64,000 nt of DNA from Amaranthus tricolor (Eukaryota; Streptophyta; Magnoliopsida; Caryophyllales; Amaranthaceae). A model generated the notes under the pieces. It was not told the origin of the DNA. It worked only from the letters and a program-made list of their open reading frames with translations, and searched no databases. Shown piece after piece: positions 38,048 to 50,460 of this stretch. Numbering within the stretch: the first letter of the stretch is position 1; each line of letters begins with the position of its first letter. The translations under genes and the position numbers were made by a program. The stretch is from the NCBI RefSeq assembly GCF_026212465.1, contig NC_080051.1, forward strand, positions 22,806,727-22,870,726. Reading direction: 5' to 3'.

Positions 38048-40177
38048 TAATAAAAAGAATAATAGAAATCAGTTTTCCGCCTTCCTCTATTCATCATCAT
38101 CTTCAACACTAAAATCTTTCAAACCCTAATCTCATAAACTTCAAGAATTGAAACAACTGCTTCCCTTCTCAAACCCTTCGAAACGCAAGCCTCTCATCCC
38201 GTCCTTCTTTGTCTTCGATTTTCAAAGAAAGAACACAGCTCTACCATCTTGTTCATCTGATTTCGAAGCAACAATGTCCTCAATCATCTGATTTCGTGCC
38301 TATTTCGTGCCTATTAGGTATAATCTCCTTGATTCTTTCTTTGATTTTTTTCGATACAGTATTGCAACATTGATTTTATCTAACTCTGAATTTGAACCTC
38401 AATAAGTGTAGAAGCAGTCGAAATTTCCCTTCCTTGACCCAGATTCTACAGAAATGTGGGAGGTTTGAGTGAGATTTGGTCCTGTTGATTAAACATCAAA
38501 TCAAAGCTGAAAAATCAAGCTTTGAATTTGAATTCTCGTTTCTTGCTTTTGCAAACAGAAGATAATGCTTCTTGATTTCTTTCCTTTGCTTTTCCTTAAT
38601 TATTATGCTCTTATTCATATAAAGGTTAGTTTCATTGACATATACTTTCACTAGCGTATTTCTTTACCATATATTAAGCCTTAAATATTGATGAATCTTG
38701 GAATTTGTATAAATAAATTAGATGAGTTATTAATTGGAAAATTTATGGAAAATGTGTTAATTCTAGTGAGTTATGCAATGATGAGAATTTAAGTGTGGAC
38801 TATGATTTTAGTAGTAGATTATTCGAATGATTTAGTTGTGGTTAGTTGAGTGTTTTTGGATGTGATATTAACCTTTTCAAATTATGGTAATGGTTAAATG
38901 TTGATTGATTGGATGTTCTTGAAGGTATCTAGGGTTCGTGTGGAAATCATTAGTTGAATGGATAAATTAGTTGTGTTCTTCTATCTGGATAGTTTGTTAT
39001 TCTTGTTTGGTTTCTTGATTTTGAGTTTAGATGAACATAGAAGTGTTGAATTGGAAAATAAAAAGGGAATTTTGTGGAGACGTATGATCTTTACAAGAAT
39101 ATAAGCTAGTCTATGGTTATAAATATTTTAATGATATTGGGGGTTGGAGTTAGAACTTGCGCAATCTTTGAAATTAGAAATATTAGAATAGAAGCTTGAA
39201 TTAAGATATTATCATAGGAGGAGATGCAATGAGTTATATGAACCTAGTTTGTAGTATCGTATGCTTTGTTGTGATGTTATATTTGTTATGCTTCAGAAGG
39301 CTACATCATCGAGGAACCCTTCTAGTGATCGCGGAGAAACAGACTTAGCTTCTTGAAGCGTTCTTGGTGAGTAGTAGCAGTCCCTTAAAAGGTCTGGCCA
39401 AACTACATTCTTGAAAATAAACCTTTTTGCTAAAACTCTTTTGAAATTGAAAATTGTTGGGACAAATGTTGTTGTTGACTACTTATGTTGATATTATGAT
39501 ATGGTCAATGGATCGGGCTTGCGAGCTGGTCATTGACGGAGGTGAGGAACATTGTTCCCTACTCCCTGTTTTTGAAGTGAGTTGTTAGTCAGATATTGAC
39601 TAGCTTCACCCGAGAGCGACATAGCCTTAGAACTATGGGGCACCTCTCAGACTAGACTCCCTGTGTGCACATAGTTCTAGGAAACTAATGTTGCTTTTAA
39701 ACCTTTGTTTGGAAATTACTGTGTTTTGTCGTTTAGGATTGTTTCTTCTCATTAAGGTTAATCTGACTCTCTATTGTTTCCAACTTTTAGCTCGTTTACA
39801 GATCGAAACCCGTCAGGAATGATGGGTTAGCGGTGCTGATTAGAGTTCCAAGAATGTTATATTGAGCTGAGCACGTGAGAATGTTGTATTAGTTATTTTG
39901 ATAAATGTATATTAGACTTGGTTATGTTGGTTGTAGTGGAGTTAAAGTGAATTGTATGATTACCTTGTGTTTTGAGTTAGATGTTTGGTTTGAGATTTAG
40001 CTGAGTTAGTTATATTAAAGAGGTGGTGACTCCTTTGCCCAAGTTTGAAAGTATGATTTAAGTTTCTCGAGAAATAAACCCCGTCATTACCCAGTCTACT
40101 CAGTCAACGGTAAGTCGGGTTGTTACATGAATAGTGTAAGTATATCTAATGTTGCAAGTAAATTGAAACGAGGATGT
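37737..40177. mobile_element. Stowaway-like MITE split by a solo LTR
   Basis: The left half (37737-37944) starts TTCCTCTGTTCCAAAATATT and has GAGACGAATCAAATAAG. The right half (40128-40177) has GAATAGTGTAAG and AAACGAGGATGTA. Joined across the LTR, these match the continuous copy at 47501-47799. Confidence 0.75.
37945..40127 (+). mobile_element. Solo LTR, probably Ty3/gypsy-type, 2.18 kb, with 5-bp target duplication
   Basis: Starts TATAACATTCGGG (TGTAACATTCG in the sister copy) and ends GGTAAGTCGGGTTGTTACA. TGAAT flanks it on both sides (37940-37944 and 40128-40132), the target duplication left by integrase. No internal retrotransposon sequence remains, so it is a solo LTR formed by LTR-LTR recombination. 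An inverted homologue lies at 50472-52198 and a partial one inside 54063-54870. (TA)n and (AAT)n tracts lie near its 5' end. Confidence 0.85.
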
Positions 40178-40632
40178 AAAAAATAACTTACATGACACCT
40201 CTTTGAGGACCTGAGTAGTTGGAGGCACCTTAGCCATGTTCTACTTATACTCTTGCGCTTACCAGTTAGTGTTCTTGTTTTTGTCTTTGCTTTTTGACAT
40301 ATAATTCTTTTATTTGTTTTTACCTAGTTTTATTTATTTATTATATTTATATTTATTTTGTTTGTTTTTATTGAGGTATTTTTCTGAATGTTTATTTGAG
40401 AATCTGTCTGGAGTTGAGAGACTCTTGGCTGCACTCCTCTTTATAAATAGAGTTGTCACTTTCATTTCCTATGCAAACTCTGATTATAATTCCCATGAGT
40501 GAAATACATTGAGTAAAAGGATGATAATGGTGAATTATTTTATTATTAACATATTTTATATTGTATATATCTCTTATTTTAGCAGATTAGTATATACAAT
40601 AGTTCCTAAAATACACAAAATATACTAATCTA

Positions 40633-40731
<99 letters not shown>

Positions 40732-41017
40732 TCCATTAAAAATAAAAAATACTCCCCCTATTCCTTTTTTATTTTCGTTTACTTTTTGCACAGTTTTTAA
40801 AGTAAATATGAGCCTCAATATCACTAAATATGCATTATATTAAGACGAATCCAATGGGATCTCACATGGATTTTTTTAATCTTTTAACTTCTATGTCTCA
40901 AAAATCTTTAATCAAAATTTTTTCTCTTTAAAGTAGAATACTCTAAAAGAGAATAATATTAGAGAACATAAAAAGCATTTCACAATATTATTATAATATT
41001 TGGAGTATCACTAATTC
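40178..41017. other. Spacer with a long (TA)n and MITE remnants
   Basis: (TA)n lies at about 40638-40731. A MITE-like stretch follows at about 40751-40900 (ACTCCCCCTATTCC, then TTAAGACGAATCCAATGGG). No gene recognised. Confidence 0.55.
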
Positions 41018-41235
41018 TTAAATGAGATGGTGTCACTGTGAGACCATCTCTATTGGGCTGGCCCAATATGCATTTTTTATCTTAAAATGATCACTTATAG
41101 CGTTAAAGTGGTCACTTATAATTTTAATATAATTACTTGTTATAGTCTTAGAGTGATTATTCATAACTTTTTAACGATTACTTATGATCTTAAAATAATC
41201 AATTAAAGGAATAGACTATTATATGGATCGGTATC
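41018..41235. repeat. Element with AGTGATCACTT-type degenerate array
   Basis: Opposed flanks TAAATGAGATGGTGTCACTG and TCGGTATCATAATGAGACGC enclose units such as AAAATGATCACTTATAGCG. It belongs to the same family as the copies at about 11.1 and 50.3 kb. Confidence 0.6.
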
Positions 41236-43639
41236 ATAATGAGACGCTAGAAGAGTTGTTGGAGTTGGATACTCGTCAGCAAAGAAGTTTCGTGGCGGAG
41301 TCTTTAAGTTCATCGCGTAGTTTTCACGTTGACCACTTGTTAAAATGTATGACATAGACATCACAATTGATCTCGTTAATAAGTGCATAATTTGCGTTTG
41401 TCTGTTTACAAATTGGGTATAAATTCAACGTATTATTATGAATTGAAGAACATCTATTAACCCTACCATGCAAGTTGATGAATCTACATGTCGACATTTC
41501 TAATACTTTAACTTAATTATAGTTTGAGAATAAAATAGAAGTACAAGCTAAAAGTGATAATCAGTTGATCAAAAAAATAAATGAGATAATAATAGTAAAT
41601 ATGAGAAAATATTAGTAAATAGTGTCGTATTGAACCGCTCACATGTTATGTTAATCATACCCTGTTTCATATCAAGCTATGTCGTAAATAATATCGTACC
41701 TTGTTGTGTTGTGTGGTGATTTGCATCAAAATATGAGGGCCATGCATAACCATGTCCACATCCTATCTTGTGCAAGGGTCGTGCATATCTGTATAGGCAT
41801 AATAACATTTGTTTGGGGTGTTTAGTAAAGTAATTTATTGGGCAATTTAAAGTTTATTTTGGCATAAATAGAGAGTTGTATGGTTAAATCATCCAATGTT
41901 AGTGTTTGGCAAATTAATTGGATAAAACAACTTATTGTTATGAATAAATTATTTTTAAACAAGTTGCTCATATCAACGGATTTAAAATCATCTGGTCAAA
42001 GTAATCGATAAAATTAATTGGTCGAATCAATCACTTTAATTACTTACCAAATACTATCAGACGTTAGCCAAGCACCCCATTGCCATTTTATTATATTTTT
42101 TCCACTTCGAATTTCATCAAGTAAATGATTATTTGTATTATTACTTCATCTAAAAGATTACTCTCTCCATTCCACACAATCTGCATATTTTTTTTATTAT
42201 GAGTTGTCTCACACATTTTGTCTCATTTCATTATTTGAAAATAAACTCTACCACATTCTTATAATTTTATCAACTGTTAGAATATATAACATATTTTGGG
42301 TCTTAACCATCAGCTCAAATTTTTGGTTACTAATAGTTGAGGCCCCAAAATGTGTTATATATATTCTAACATACACACATTTCTATCCTTTTGTAATATC
42401 ATCTACACAATTTTATCTATATCTTCATCTATTACCAAATTCCAGCACTTTTTAAAAAATATACTAGATAGTGCCCCTGCGATGCACGATTTTATCAAAT
42501 TTTCTGATATATTTATATAAATTAAGATATTAAAATTTTAAGAAATAAATTTTACTTTATGGTTATATTTCATTTCACTCTGAACAATTGTATACATTAT
42601 GTACAATGTATCATATTTTGTATTGTGGGCACAGGTGATTGTGAAAATTTAGTTCATGACAAATATAAATCACATCAAAAGAAAAAAATTTTGATTTTTT
42701 TATTTAATATAATTATATTTATACTTTTATTTTTTAAAAAAATTTAAATAAAAGAACAAATGGTATGTACCTAAAGTATACAATACGAAATTATGAGTTT
42801 TTTAATAAAAAAATAGCATACCAATATTTGCTAACAAAGATTACAGATAACACATTTTAAAATCAAATATAAAAACATAAAAATATGTAAATTTATTTTA
42901 TAATAGTTTAAATGAAAAAGATAATTTTTCTCAAAAAAATATAAGTGAGTGATATAAAAATAGTTACAACCTAAACCATATTAGAATTAAACATCACTTT
43001 TATGCAATCAAGAGTATAAACAACAAAAATAAATCCTAATAAAAGTATATTATGTTTTAACTATCTCAAAATATCTAATACACTAAATAATACTCATTTA
43101 ATAATAAAATTGAAAATATTTTATAAATAATTGAAATAAATAATATATAAGGTATGGTTTTCTAATAATTTAAATAAAGTGACCTAAAAAGTAAAAAAAA
43201 CAATCAATATGAATAATATTATATTCAAAATTAGAAAGAAATAAAGTCAAAGATAATCATAATAACAATGACATCATTATTGAATTTTAGAGGGAAAATT
43301 TTTGATGAAAATATAACATATAAGCAATTTTAAAGGGTGATGATATTAATAATGTTTTATTTTAATAATAGTTATAGATATTTGTAGTTGATGCAGCTTC
43401 AAGAGGACGAAATAGTACATATTTATAGAGTTATGTAATATAATTTTAATTCTTGTATCATGGGTTATTCTAGAGTAGGCCAACCCACGTACTTGACCTG
43501 CGAGCCATTCTTTTCATGGGGTTGTATCGTGCCTAAATACCCAATGCATTGTTTGTGGGATATTTAGTGCATTCAAGTATTAATTTGAAAGTATAATAAA
43601 TATTTCATTACGTAACAATTATGTAATATAAGTAAAATA
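41236..43639. other. AT-rich spacer with non-autonomous repeat
   Basis: From about 42462 (ACTAGATAGTGCCCCTGCGA) to about 43390 the sequence looks like one repeat. Its right part (about 43240-43370) matches 25.77-25.86 kb in reverse complement. An inverted pair lies at about 42275-42370 (AACATATTTTGGGTC and CCAAAATGTGTTATAT). No gene. Confidence 0.45.
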
Positions 43640-44408
43640 ATTCATTCACGAAAGAAGGCGGAAAACAGAATTCGATTGCACCCAATAATGTTGAGAAAAG
43701 AGGCGATATAATACACACACTTTCTCCCTTTGTGTTGTTAGATGAGCAAAAATAACCAATCCAATCAAACAAATAATAATAATCCCACAATCAAGCGCAA
43801 TAAAGTAAAAATGCGGAAAGTAAAGCACACACGATATTTACGTGGAAAACCCAATGCGGGAAAAAACCACGGGAACGTAAGTGGTACCACACTCTTCCAC
43901 TAATCACCAATAAAATTAATGGGTACAACCAAAATCCTCTCTAGACAATACTAGAGGTAACACAAACACCAAACAACCCTAAAACATCACTCAAAAGTGG
44001 TAAAATAACAATTAGGGTAAAATTAGGGCAAAACAAATTATCCGCTTACAATGCACAAAACGACAATCCAATCGTTGAATATGTAGGTTGGGTAGACAGA
44101 AACACTGTGTCAAAATTTGACGAAAAACGGAGCACGAATGGCCTTCGATCGGATCGCCGAAAAAATCACGTGTCGCACTTTTTTTTTTCTTCTCCTGTTT
44201 CTGTTTTGTTTTTGTGTGTGAAATGTGTTTTTTTGATTGCAAAACAACTAATAAAAACTGCTGCCCTATTTTCCTTATATATAGCTTTGCCCTTTTTTTT
44301 TTCTTTTAATTAATAAATAATATTATAATTATTAACCCATTATTATTAAGCCCATAATTAAAATATTAATTCGACCTTCCTCCAAGTGGGAGGGAATAAC
44401 CCAACAAA
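43640..44408 (-). mobile_element. Probable LTR of a copia-like element
   Basis: On the minus strand it begins TGTTGGGTTATTCCCTCCCA and has a TATA-like GCTATATATAAGG about 130 bp in. The rest is LTR-like and has no long frame. The far end was not fixed. Confidence 0.55.
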
Positions 44409-45253
44409 TGATGTATTAACCCAGTGACAAAACAATGCGTGAGATGCAACATTAGTATCGAGGTGCGACAATCTGATCGCCTAAGGTGCATACATGTTTA
44501 CCTATCTTACACTTGTTCCTAGTGAATGGAATTGTTGTATGCTTGATTTTATTCTCATTATAATTATTCGGTATTATAACCCAAAATATTATATCGGAGA
44601 AGAAGCATTATACAGGAAAAAGTTTTTAGAACGATTTTAAGTAATATTCAAATTAACAATTCAATTTCTTATCTTGATCAAAGTATGATATATCACGATC
44701 GTAATATGAAGAAAAATACATATTAAGTTATTTTGTACATTTTATCTAACATTATTCACAACCCACAAAAAGCTCACCTCTACGTTTCTCATGACATGCT
44801 AACTTATGACATGAGCCGAATCGTGTTGTGCCGTATTGTTAGGTAAGTCGAGCTTGAGCGATGTTGTGCCAGCTCGATCCATTCTCATCTTTAGATTTAT
44901 GCATATAATATATTTTTTAGTTTTATTATTATTAAACTACTATTTTATTGCACTCATTTAATAACATCATATTAAATAGCAGAGAGAATAATAATACTTT
45001 CATCACCAAAGATCTAAATTTACGAGTAGATAAGATTGTCTTGTATCAAACAAGTCTTCATGAAAAAATATTAATTACCCATAAATATATAAATAAAGAG
45101 CAATTGTGCCTTAATATAGATAAAATTCTATAAAAACACATTAAAATATCAAAAAATAAAAGGTAGTAGTACTAGTATAATGGTCACTTGATCCATCTTA
45201 CGTGGCTAGGTCCAATGTCAAGGAATACAAGTTGGCAACTTGACTTAGTGCTA
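44409..45253. other. AT-rich spacer
   Basis: No gene or clear repeat recognised up to the target duplication of the 45.26-kb foldback element. Confidence 0.5.
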
Positions 45254-45385
45254 TTTCATGAACCCAATCCTTAAAGTTCGCCACCCCTTTTCATTTTTTC
45301 GCCACCCCCCTCCCTCCTAAAATTACGTATTTGCCCCTGTAGTTTAAAAAATTACAAAAATGCCACTCCTTACAAATTTCTTATT

Positions 45386-45426
<41 letters not shown>

Positions 45427-45616
45427 CAACAATAAAATTAAATAATAATACTTATTATTCAAAAAAAAAAAAAAAAAAGTTGAGTCGCCCAAAATTGGGC
45501 GACTGAACCATGGTCCAGTCGCCCAATTTTGGGCGACTCAATTTTTTTTTTTTCTTTTTGGAAAATAATAATAATAATAATATTAATACTAATAATAATA
45601 ATATATAGATTAATGT

Positions 45617-45690
45617 GGTCTATTAGCTCAGTTGGTTAGAGCATTGTACTAATAACATGAAGGTCACAGGTTCGAGACCTGAACAAGCCA
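45617..45690 (+). tRNA. tRNA-Ile(AAT)-like gene in foldback arm
   Basis: 74 nt with a well-kept A box (TAGCTCAGTTGGTTAGAGCA), an anticodon loop CTAATAA (anticodon AAT) and a T arm AGGTTCGAGACCT. The acceptor stem GGTCTAT/ACAAGCC has mismatches, so the tRNA is probably non-functional, though the internal Pol III promoter boxes remain. Confidence 0.7.
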
Positions 45691-45752
45691 TTATTTAATA
45701 ATTATTAATTTTTTATTATAAATATGATAAAAAATTAATAATTATTAAATAA

Positions 45753-45826
45753 TGGCTTGTGCAGGTCTCGAACTTGTGACCTTAACGTTAATAGTACAAC
45801 GCTCTAACCAACTGAGCTAATAGACC
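45753..45826 (-). pseudogene. tRNA-Ile-like pseudogene, inverted partner
   Basis: Reverse-strand counterpart of the copy at 45617-45690, 74 nt. The anticodon loop reads CTATTAA, changing the anticodon to ATT, and the acceptor stem is again imperfect. Transcription from either copy would run towards the centre of the palindrome. Confidence 0.7.
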
Positions 45827-46062
45827 ACATTAAATTATAAATTATTATTATTAGTATTAATATTATTATTAATATTATTATTATTATTATTTTCCAAAAA
45901 AGAAAAAAAAAAAAAATTGAGTCGCCCAAAATTGGGCGTCTGAACCATGGTCGAGTCGCCCAGATCTGGGCGACTCGACCATGGTTCATTCGCCCAATTT
46001 TGGGCGACTCAATTTTTTTTTTTTTGAATAATAATTATTATTATTTAATTTTATTATTGTTG

Positions 46063-46096
<34 letters not shown>

Positions 46097-46225
46097 AAAT
46101 AAAAAATTTGAAATGAGTGGCAAAATTGTAATTTTTAAAAAATCAGGGGCAAATTCGTAATTTCATTTGGAGGGGTGGCGAAAAAATGAAAAGGGTGGCG
46201 AAGTTTAGCAACACCCTTTCATGAA

Positions 46226-47500
46226 TTGATATACAAGCCAATCATATCGTATCATATAATATTATCTCAATTATTTACAAATTATAACATAGTAGTAAAT
46301 ACTTGGAATTAGCTGTTAGAAATAATTTTGTCAAGCAAGTGACAATATTCTAATAAAGTTAGTACTTAAATTTCTGTTAATTATATTTTGATTGGTAAAA
46401 TCTGGTGTAAGCAATAAATTAGTCGCCCTAATAAACAATCCCACTGCCCTTTGAAGAAACGACAATACCACATTCCCACTCCTAAATCTTTTGTAACAAA
46501 CAATTTGTTATTCACTCTTATAAGCAATTACTTTTTCACTTTTACTAGTAAGTTAATTGTTACTCTAGGTTATTTTTAAATAAATCTATATTTATTAGAG
46601 AAAAAATAAATTAAAAGTCAAAATCAATAAAAAAAAACTAATATGAATCAATTTTTATTTTAGTTTAAAAGTTACTTTTTTAGCTGGCTTAAAAGGTAAT
46701 AAACATATTTTTTGAGTTTTTTTTTATTATTTGACCAATCAAAAAGCCAAAAGCCAATTAAAAAGTCATTTTATAAACAACTTGATTATCATTTGCCATG
46801 ACACCTGAAGTTATTAGCAAGTTTTTTCAAAAATAAACTTAAAATTAAAATTTTAAAAATAAAAGACAGATGCACTCCAATTTCAAAAAACTCTCTTTCT
46901 CATGTAAATAATTTTACTGTCAAATTGAAGAATAAAGTAATTCATTGAAAGCTGATAAATAAAAATTTTAAAAAATAAAAATAAACGCCGGCGTTTATTT
47001 TTATTTTTTAAAATTTTTATTTATCAGATTACTAAAAAAAAACTTTCTTATATTTAAAATCTTACTGCCAAACAAAAATGAGAGAAGAATAGTCTTGAAC
47101 AATCTTAACCCATTATTAAGGGACAAAAACATTGAAACGGTTTTTTTCATATATGCATGCCATCGGAGTTGCTAATAAAATATGTTAAAGCTATTTTAGT
47201 AATTTAGGATATTTTCCGACTAAGGCATAATTAAATTCACTTAAAAAATAGTAAGCGTTAAACTTAAGTTTTAATTAATAAAATATATTTATTAGTAAAA
47301 TTAATAAATAATGCTCAATTATAATTTATGACTAAAAATCTATTGCAACATAAAAATGAATTTTAACTAGTTTCAATCAGTAAGAATCAAACAAATCAAT
47401 AAAAATCAGTTAATTAAAAGAACCAAATTAATTTTTTACTGTTGTTCCTTCATATAATAATATTCCTTCTCTCTAATCTTTTATATTCTCTAAACTAATA
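46226..47500. other. AT-rich spacer
   Basis: No gene. A perfect local inverted repeat surrounds 46988: AAAAATTTTAAAAAATAAAA and its complement on either side of CGCCGGCG. Confidence 0.55.
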
Positions 47501-47799
47501 CTTCCTTTGTTCTAATTTACTTGCAATGTTGACTTTTTCAAGCAATCTAATGCATTAATTTAATCTTTAATATCTTTAATTATATATAATCACTGAATGT
47601 GATAATGATGATGATCTTTAATTTTATATAATAAAAAATCATAAAAATTTGATATTAATTATATTTATAATGAGATGATTCAAACAAGATTTCACTTGAC
47701 TATATTTCAATTTATAAATTAAAAAATAATCACAAATTAAAAATGATAAATAAATAGTGTAATTTCTTTAAATGTTGCAATTAATATGAATGGAGGATG
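47501..47799. mobile_element. Stowaway-like MITE, continuous copy
   Basis: TA-flanked, starting CTTCCTTTGTTCTAATTTAC and ending TATGAATGGAGGATG. It carries the GATGATTCAAACAAG and AAATAGTGTAATTTC family motifs. Confidence 0.7.
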
Positions 47800-47984
47800 T
47801 AATATCTGCACTACTTTAGTATATGGTACTGCTCATTATAACTATTCAAGGAATTTTTCCTAGTGAAATAAATTAATTCCGTCCCAAAATTAATCAGCAA
47901 GTAAACTAATTTTGATTAATTTGGCATTAGATTTAAGCGTAGACTAATAAGAAAGAGAAAAAAAGAATCAAATAAACTTCTTTA

Positions 47985-48850
47985 AAAATAATTCTCTAAA
48001 TAAGCTACATGAAATTTTAATTTTCAAATAAGTGTCTTTGTGTGTGAACCTAAGGTCAAGGTTTGTTCGTTGTTACTAACACCGAACAAGAGAATTTCTT
48101 TTTACTTCGCTAATATTAACAGTGAACAAAAAGAAAACACTGTAAAAAAGCATAAAAGTACAAAAAAATAAATTAAATGTTGTTCACTGTTGATAAAAGT
48201 GAACTAACAGCAAACAAAGTAAGTTTTATTTTTTTTGTTGATGTTACTAATAGCGAAAAAAACCATAAACTTTGAATTGATACGAAAGCGCTTATTTTTG
48301 GAATTAAAATTTCTAAAAACATATTTTAAAAATTTTCTTTAAAAAATTTTTGTTATTCAATTTTTCTAAGGCATACTGCTTTAAAAACAAAAATTTGAAA
48401 AAAATAAGATGTTTTAACAACTTAATTTCGAAAATAAGCTTCGTGAAAACTTTATTCCCAAAATAAGCGTCCGTGCATCCCAACCTAGGCTTACTGAAAT
48501 TCGCTGTTACTAACAGCGACTTAAAAAAAATAAAAAAAATAAAAAAAAAATAGTAAAGCCTCAAGTCGCTGATACTAACAGCGACTTTAAGGTTAACTGG
48601 TCAATCTTTAATCTCGTAGGTTGGAATGAGGAAGTAACTGAGAACTGTAAACTTATAACGCATTAAGTCACTGTTAGTAAAAAAAAAAAAAAAGAAATTT
48701 TTTTTTAAGTCGCTGTTAGTAACAGCGACATTCACCAAGCCTAGGTTGGGATGTACGGACGCTTATTTTGAAAATAAAGTTTTCACGAAGCTTATTTTTA
48801 GAATTAAGTTGTTAAAACATTTTATTTTATTCAAATTTTCTTTAAAACCA
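47985..48850. mobile_element. Foldback element built of short hairpins (GTTAGTAAC loops)
   Basis: Arms at about 48392-48516 and 48700-48820 are inverse copies (AAGCCTAGGTTGGGATG, then ACGGACGCTTATTTT). The arms end in hairpins with core TCGCTGTTAGTAACAGCGA. Further diverged hairpins of the same plan occur at 48070-48110, 48180-48220 and about 48570. The two mirrored small open frames (CTDAYF...KVFTKLIF) are the two arms read in opposite directions, not genes. Confidence 0.8.
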
Positions 48851-49010
48851 ACCCATTTTCAAAGCCCACTTAGATCCCAAGAAAGTTGGAAAATTGTAGA
48901 AAATGAGTTTTTTTTTAATTCCCAAAAGAAGTCTAAAAGCCCACGTATTTGATAACTTAAAATCCAGCTGATGTTGGACGAGACGTCCTTACAATAAGCC
49001 CATCAATTTG

Positions 49011-50121
49011 GGCCGGTCCAACTCGCGCGTGTATCAACCTCACATGCTTTCTCTCGTTTTTTTCATTTTCTGGGCATTTTTCAATTTTAATCTTAAAGGT
49101 ATCAAATTTTGACCTTAAAGAGTATCAATTTCAACTAAAAGTAAATTTTAAACAGATCAATTCAAATAAAAAATTTCAATTTGGACCTACTTGTGATCAA
49201 TTTTGACGTTAAACTGATCAATTTCTACTTAAATATGGTTCTGTTTCACAGTTTGAGAACGAAGTTAATAAAATAGTATTATGTTAATAAAATAGTATTA
49301 TTTTATCATTATATAGATGAATTTCATACAACAAATAAATGGTCAATAACACTATCAATAATAGTGTTAAAACATTGTACAATACAAGTACTTTTATTCA
49401 ATGCAACATAATGGTTCTGATGAAACATAAGAGTACTTGTACTCTTTAATCATCGATCAATAATAGTGATACTACTCTTTCCTCAACATATTTATATATA
49501 TTTGTAAAAAGTTTAAATTGAATATGTTAATAGTTAAATTATGACACATAAATTGACAATTCTTGTTTTATAATCTAACTCAATTTTGAACTTATAAGCT
49601 TCAATTATCATTTTCAAAATAAGTATTTCAAAGTCTAAAGATATTGTATATGTTTTAGTTCAAACTGAATATGTTAATAGTTAAATTATAACATATAATT
49701 TGACAATGATGTTTTATAATCTAACTCAATTTTGAACTTTTAATCTTCAATTATCGTTTTAAAAATAAGTATTCAAATTGTATAGATATATTGTATAGCA
49801 TTTAGTTCAAATTTAATATGTTAATAGTTTTAACACCATTATTTTTAGTTTTATTAACCATTTATTTGTTGTTTGAAATTCATTCATAAAATGATAGAAT
49901 AATACCATTTTATATAACTTCGTTCTAAAATTGTGAAAAAGAAACATATTTAGATAGAAATTGATCAGTTTAACGTCAAAATTGATCACTTATAGGTTCA
50001 AATTGAAATTTTTTACTTTAATTGATATGTTTAAGTATTACTTTACGTTGATAAATGCCCAGAAAATGGAAAAAACAAGGAAAAATGTGTGATGTTGTTA
50101 CACGCGCGAATTAGACCGGCC
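49011..50121. mobile_element. Foldback element with about 400-bp inverted arms
   Basis: Starts GGCCGGTCCAACTCGCGCGTG and ends CACGCGCGAATTAGACCGGCC. The arms continue with TTCTGGGCATTT/AAATGCCCAGAA and TGATCAATTTTGACGTTAAAC and its inverse. The middle holds a direct duplication of about 155 bp (about 49510-49664 and 49665-49825, each with AATATGTTAATAGTTAAATTA). It does not encode a protein. No matched target duplication was found. Confidence 0.75.
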
Positions 50122-50309
50122 TACTCTTGGTCTCAATTTTGAGATGGTCTCGACCAAGTTTTGGTGCTTAAAATCATCATATCCTTACGGTCAAGTGTGC
50201 TTTGTCCTTGTGCCCATATGTTATTTTTTCAACAACGACACCCAATCTAAATCACAAATTCTCAAATGATACAATTTTATAATGAAATTATTTATATTTG
50301 ATTGATCTA

Positions 50310-50460
50310 TGTACATTTTTTTATCTTAAAGTGATTACTTATAACTTAAAGTGATCACTCACATTTTAAATTAATAACTTTTTATAGTCTTAGAATCATC
50401 ATTTATAATTTTAAACTAATCGGTTACAATCGTGAAATGATCAACTAGAGAATAAGTTAA
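50310..50460. repeat. AGTGATCACTT-type degenerate array
   Basis: Units like CTTAAAGTGATTACTTATAA, in the same order as at 41.1 kb (GTCTTAGA...TCAT, then ATCAACTA). It abuts the inverted LTR copy. Confidence 0.6.

Larger units (their letters stand above)
45263..46216. mobile_element. Foldback MULE-like element with two opposed tRNA-Ile-like genes
   Basis: A 954-bp near-palindrome centred near 45721. TTTCATGAA occurs exactly on both sides (45254-45262 and 46217-46225), a 9-bp target duplication as made by Mutator-like elements. Both arms run in the same order: TTCGCCACCCC-type end, a GGGGCAAAT-containing stretch, (AAT)n, poly-A, short perfect hairpins with core GTCGCCCAATTTTGGGCGAC, more (AAT)n, then a tRNA-Ile-like sequence. 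The left arm has two GTCGCCC hairpins and the right arm has three. It encodes no protein and is therefore non-autonomous. Confidence 0.85.

Noticed and set aside
48313..48952. Two similar small proteins (CTDAYF...KVFTKLIF) on opposite strands
   Set aside because: They are the two arms of one inverted repeat; no domain, no start context.
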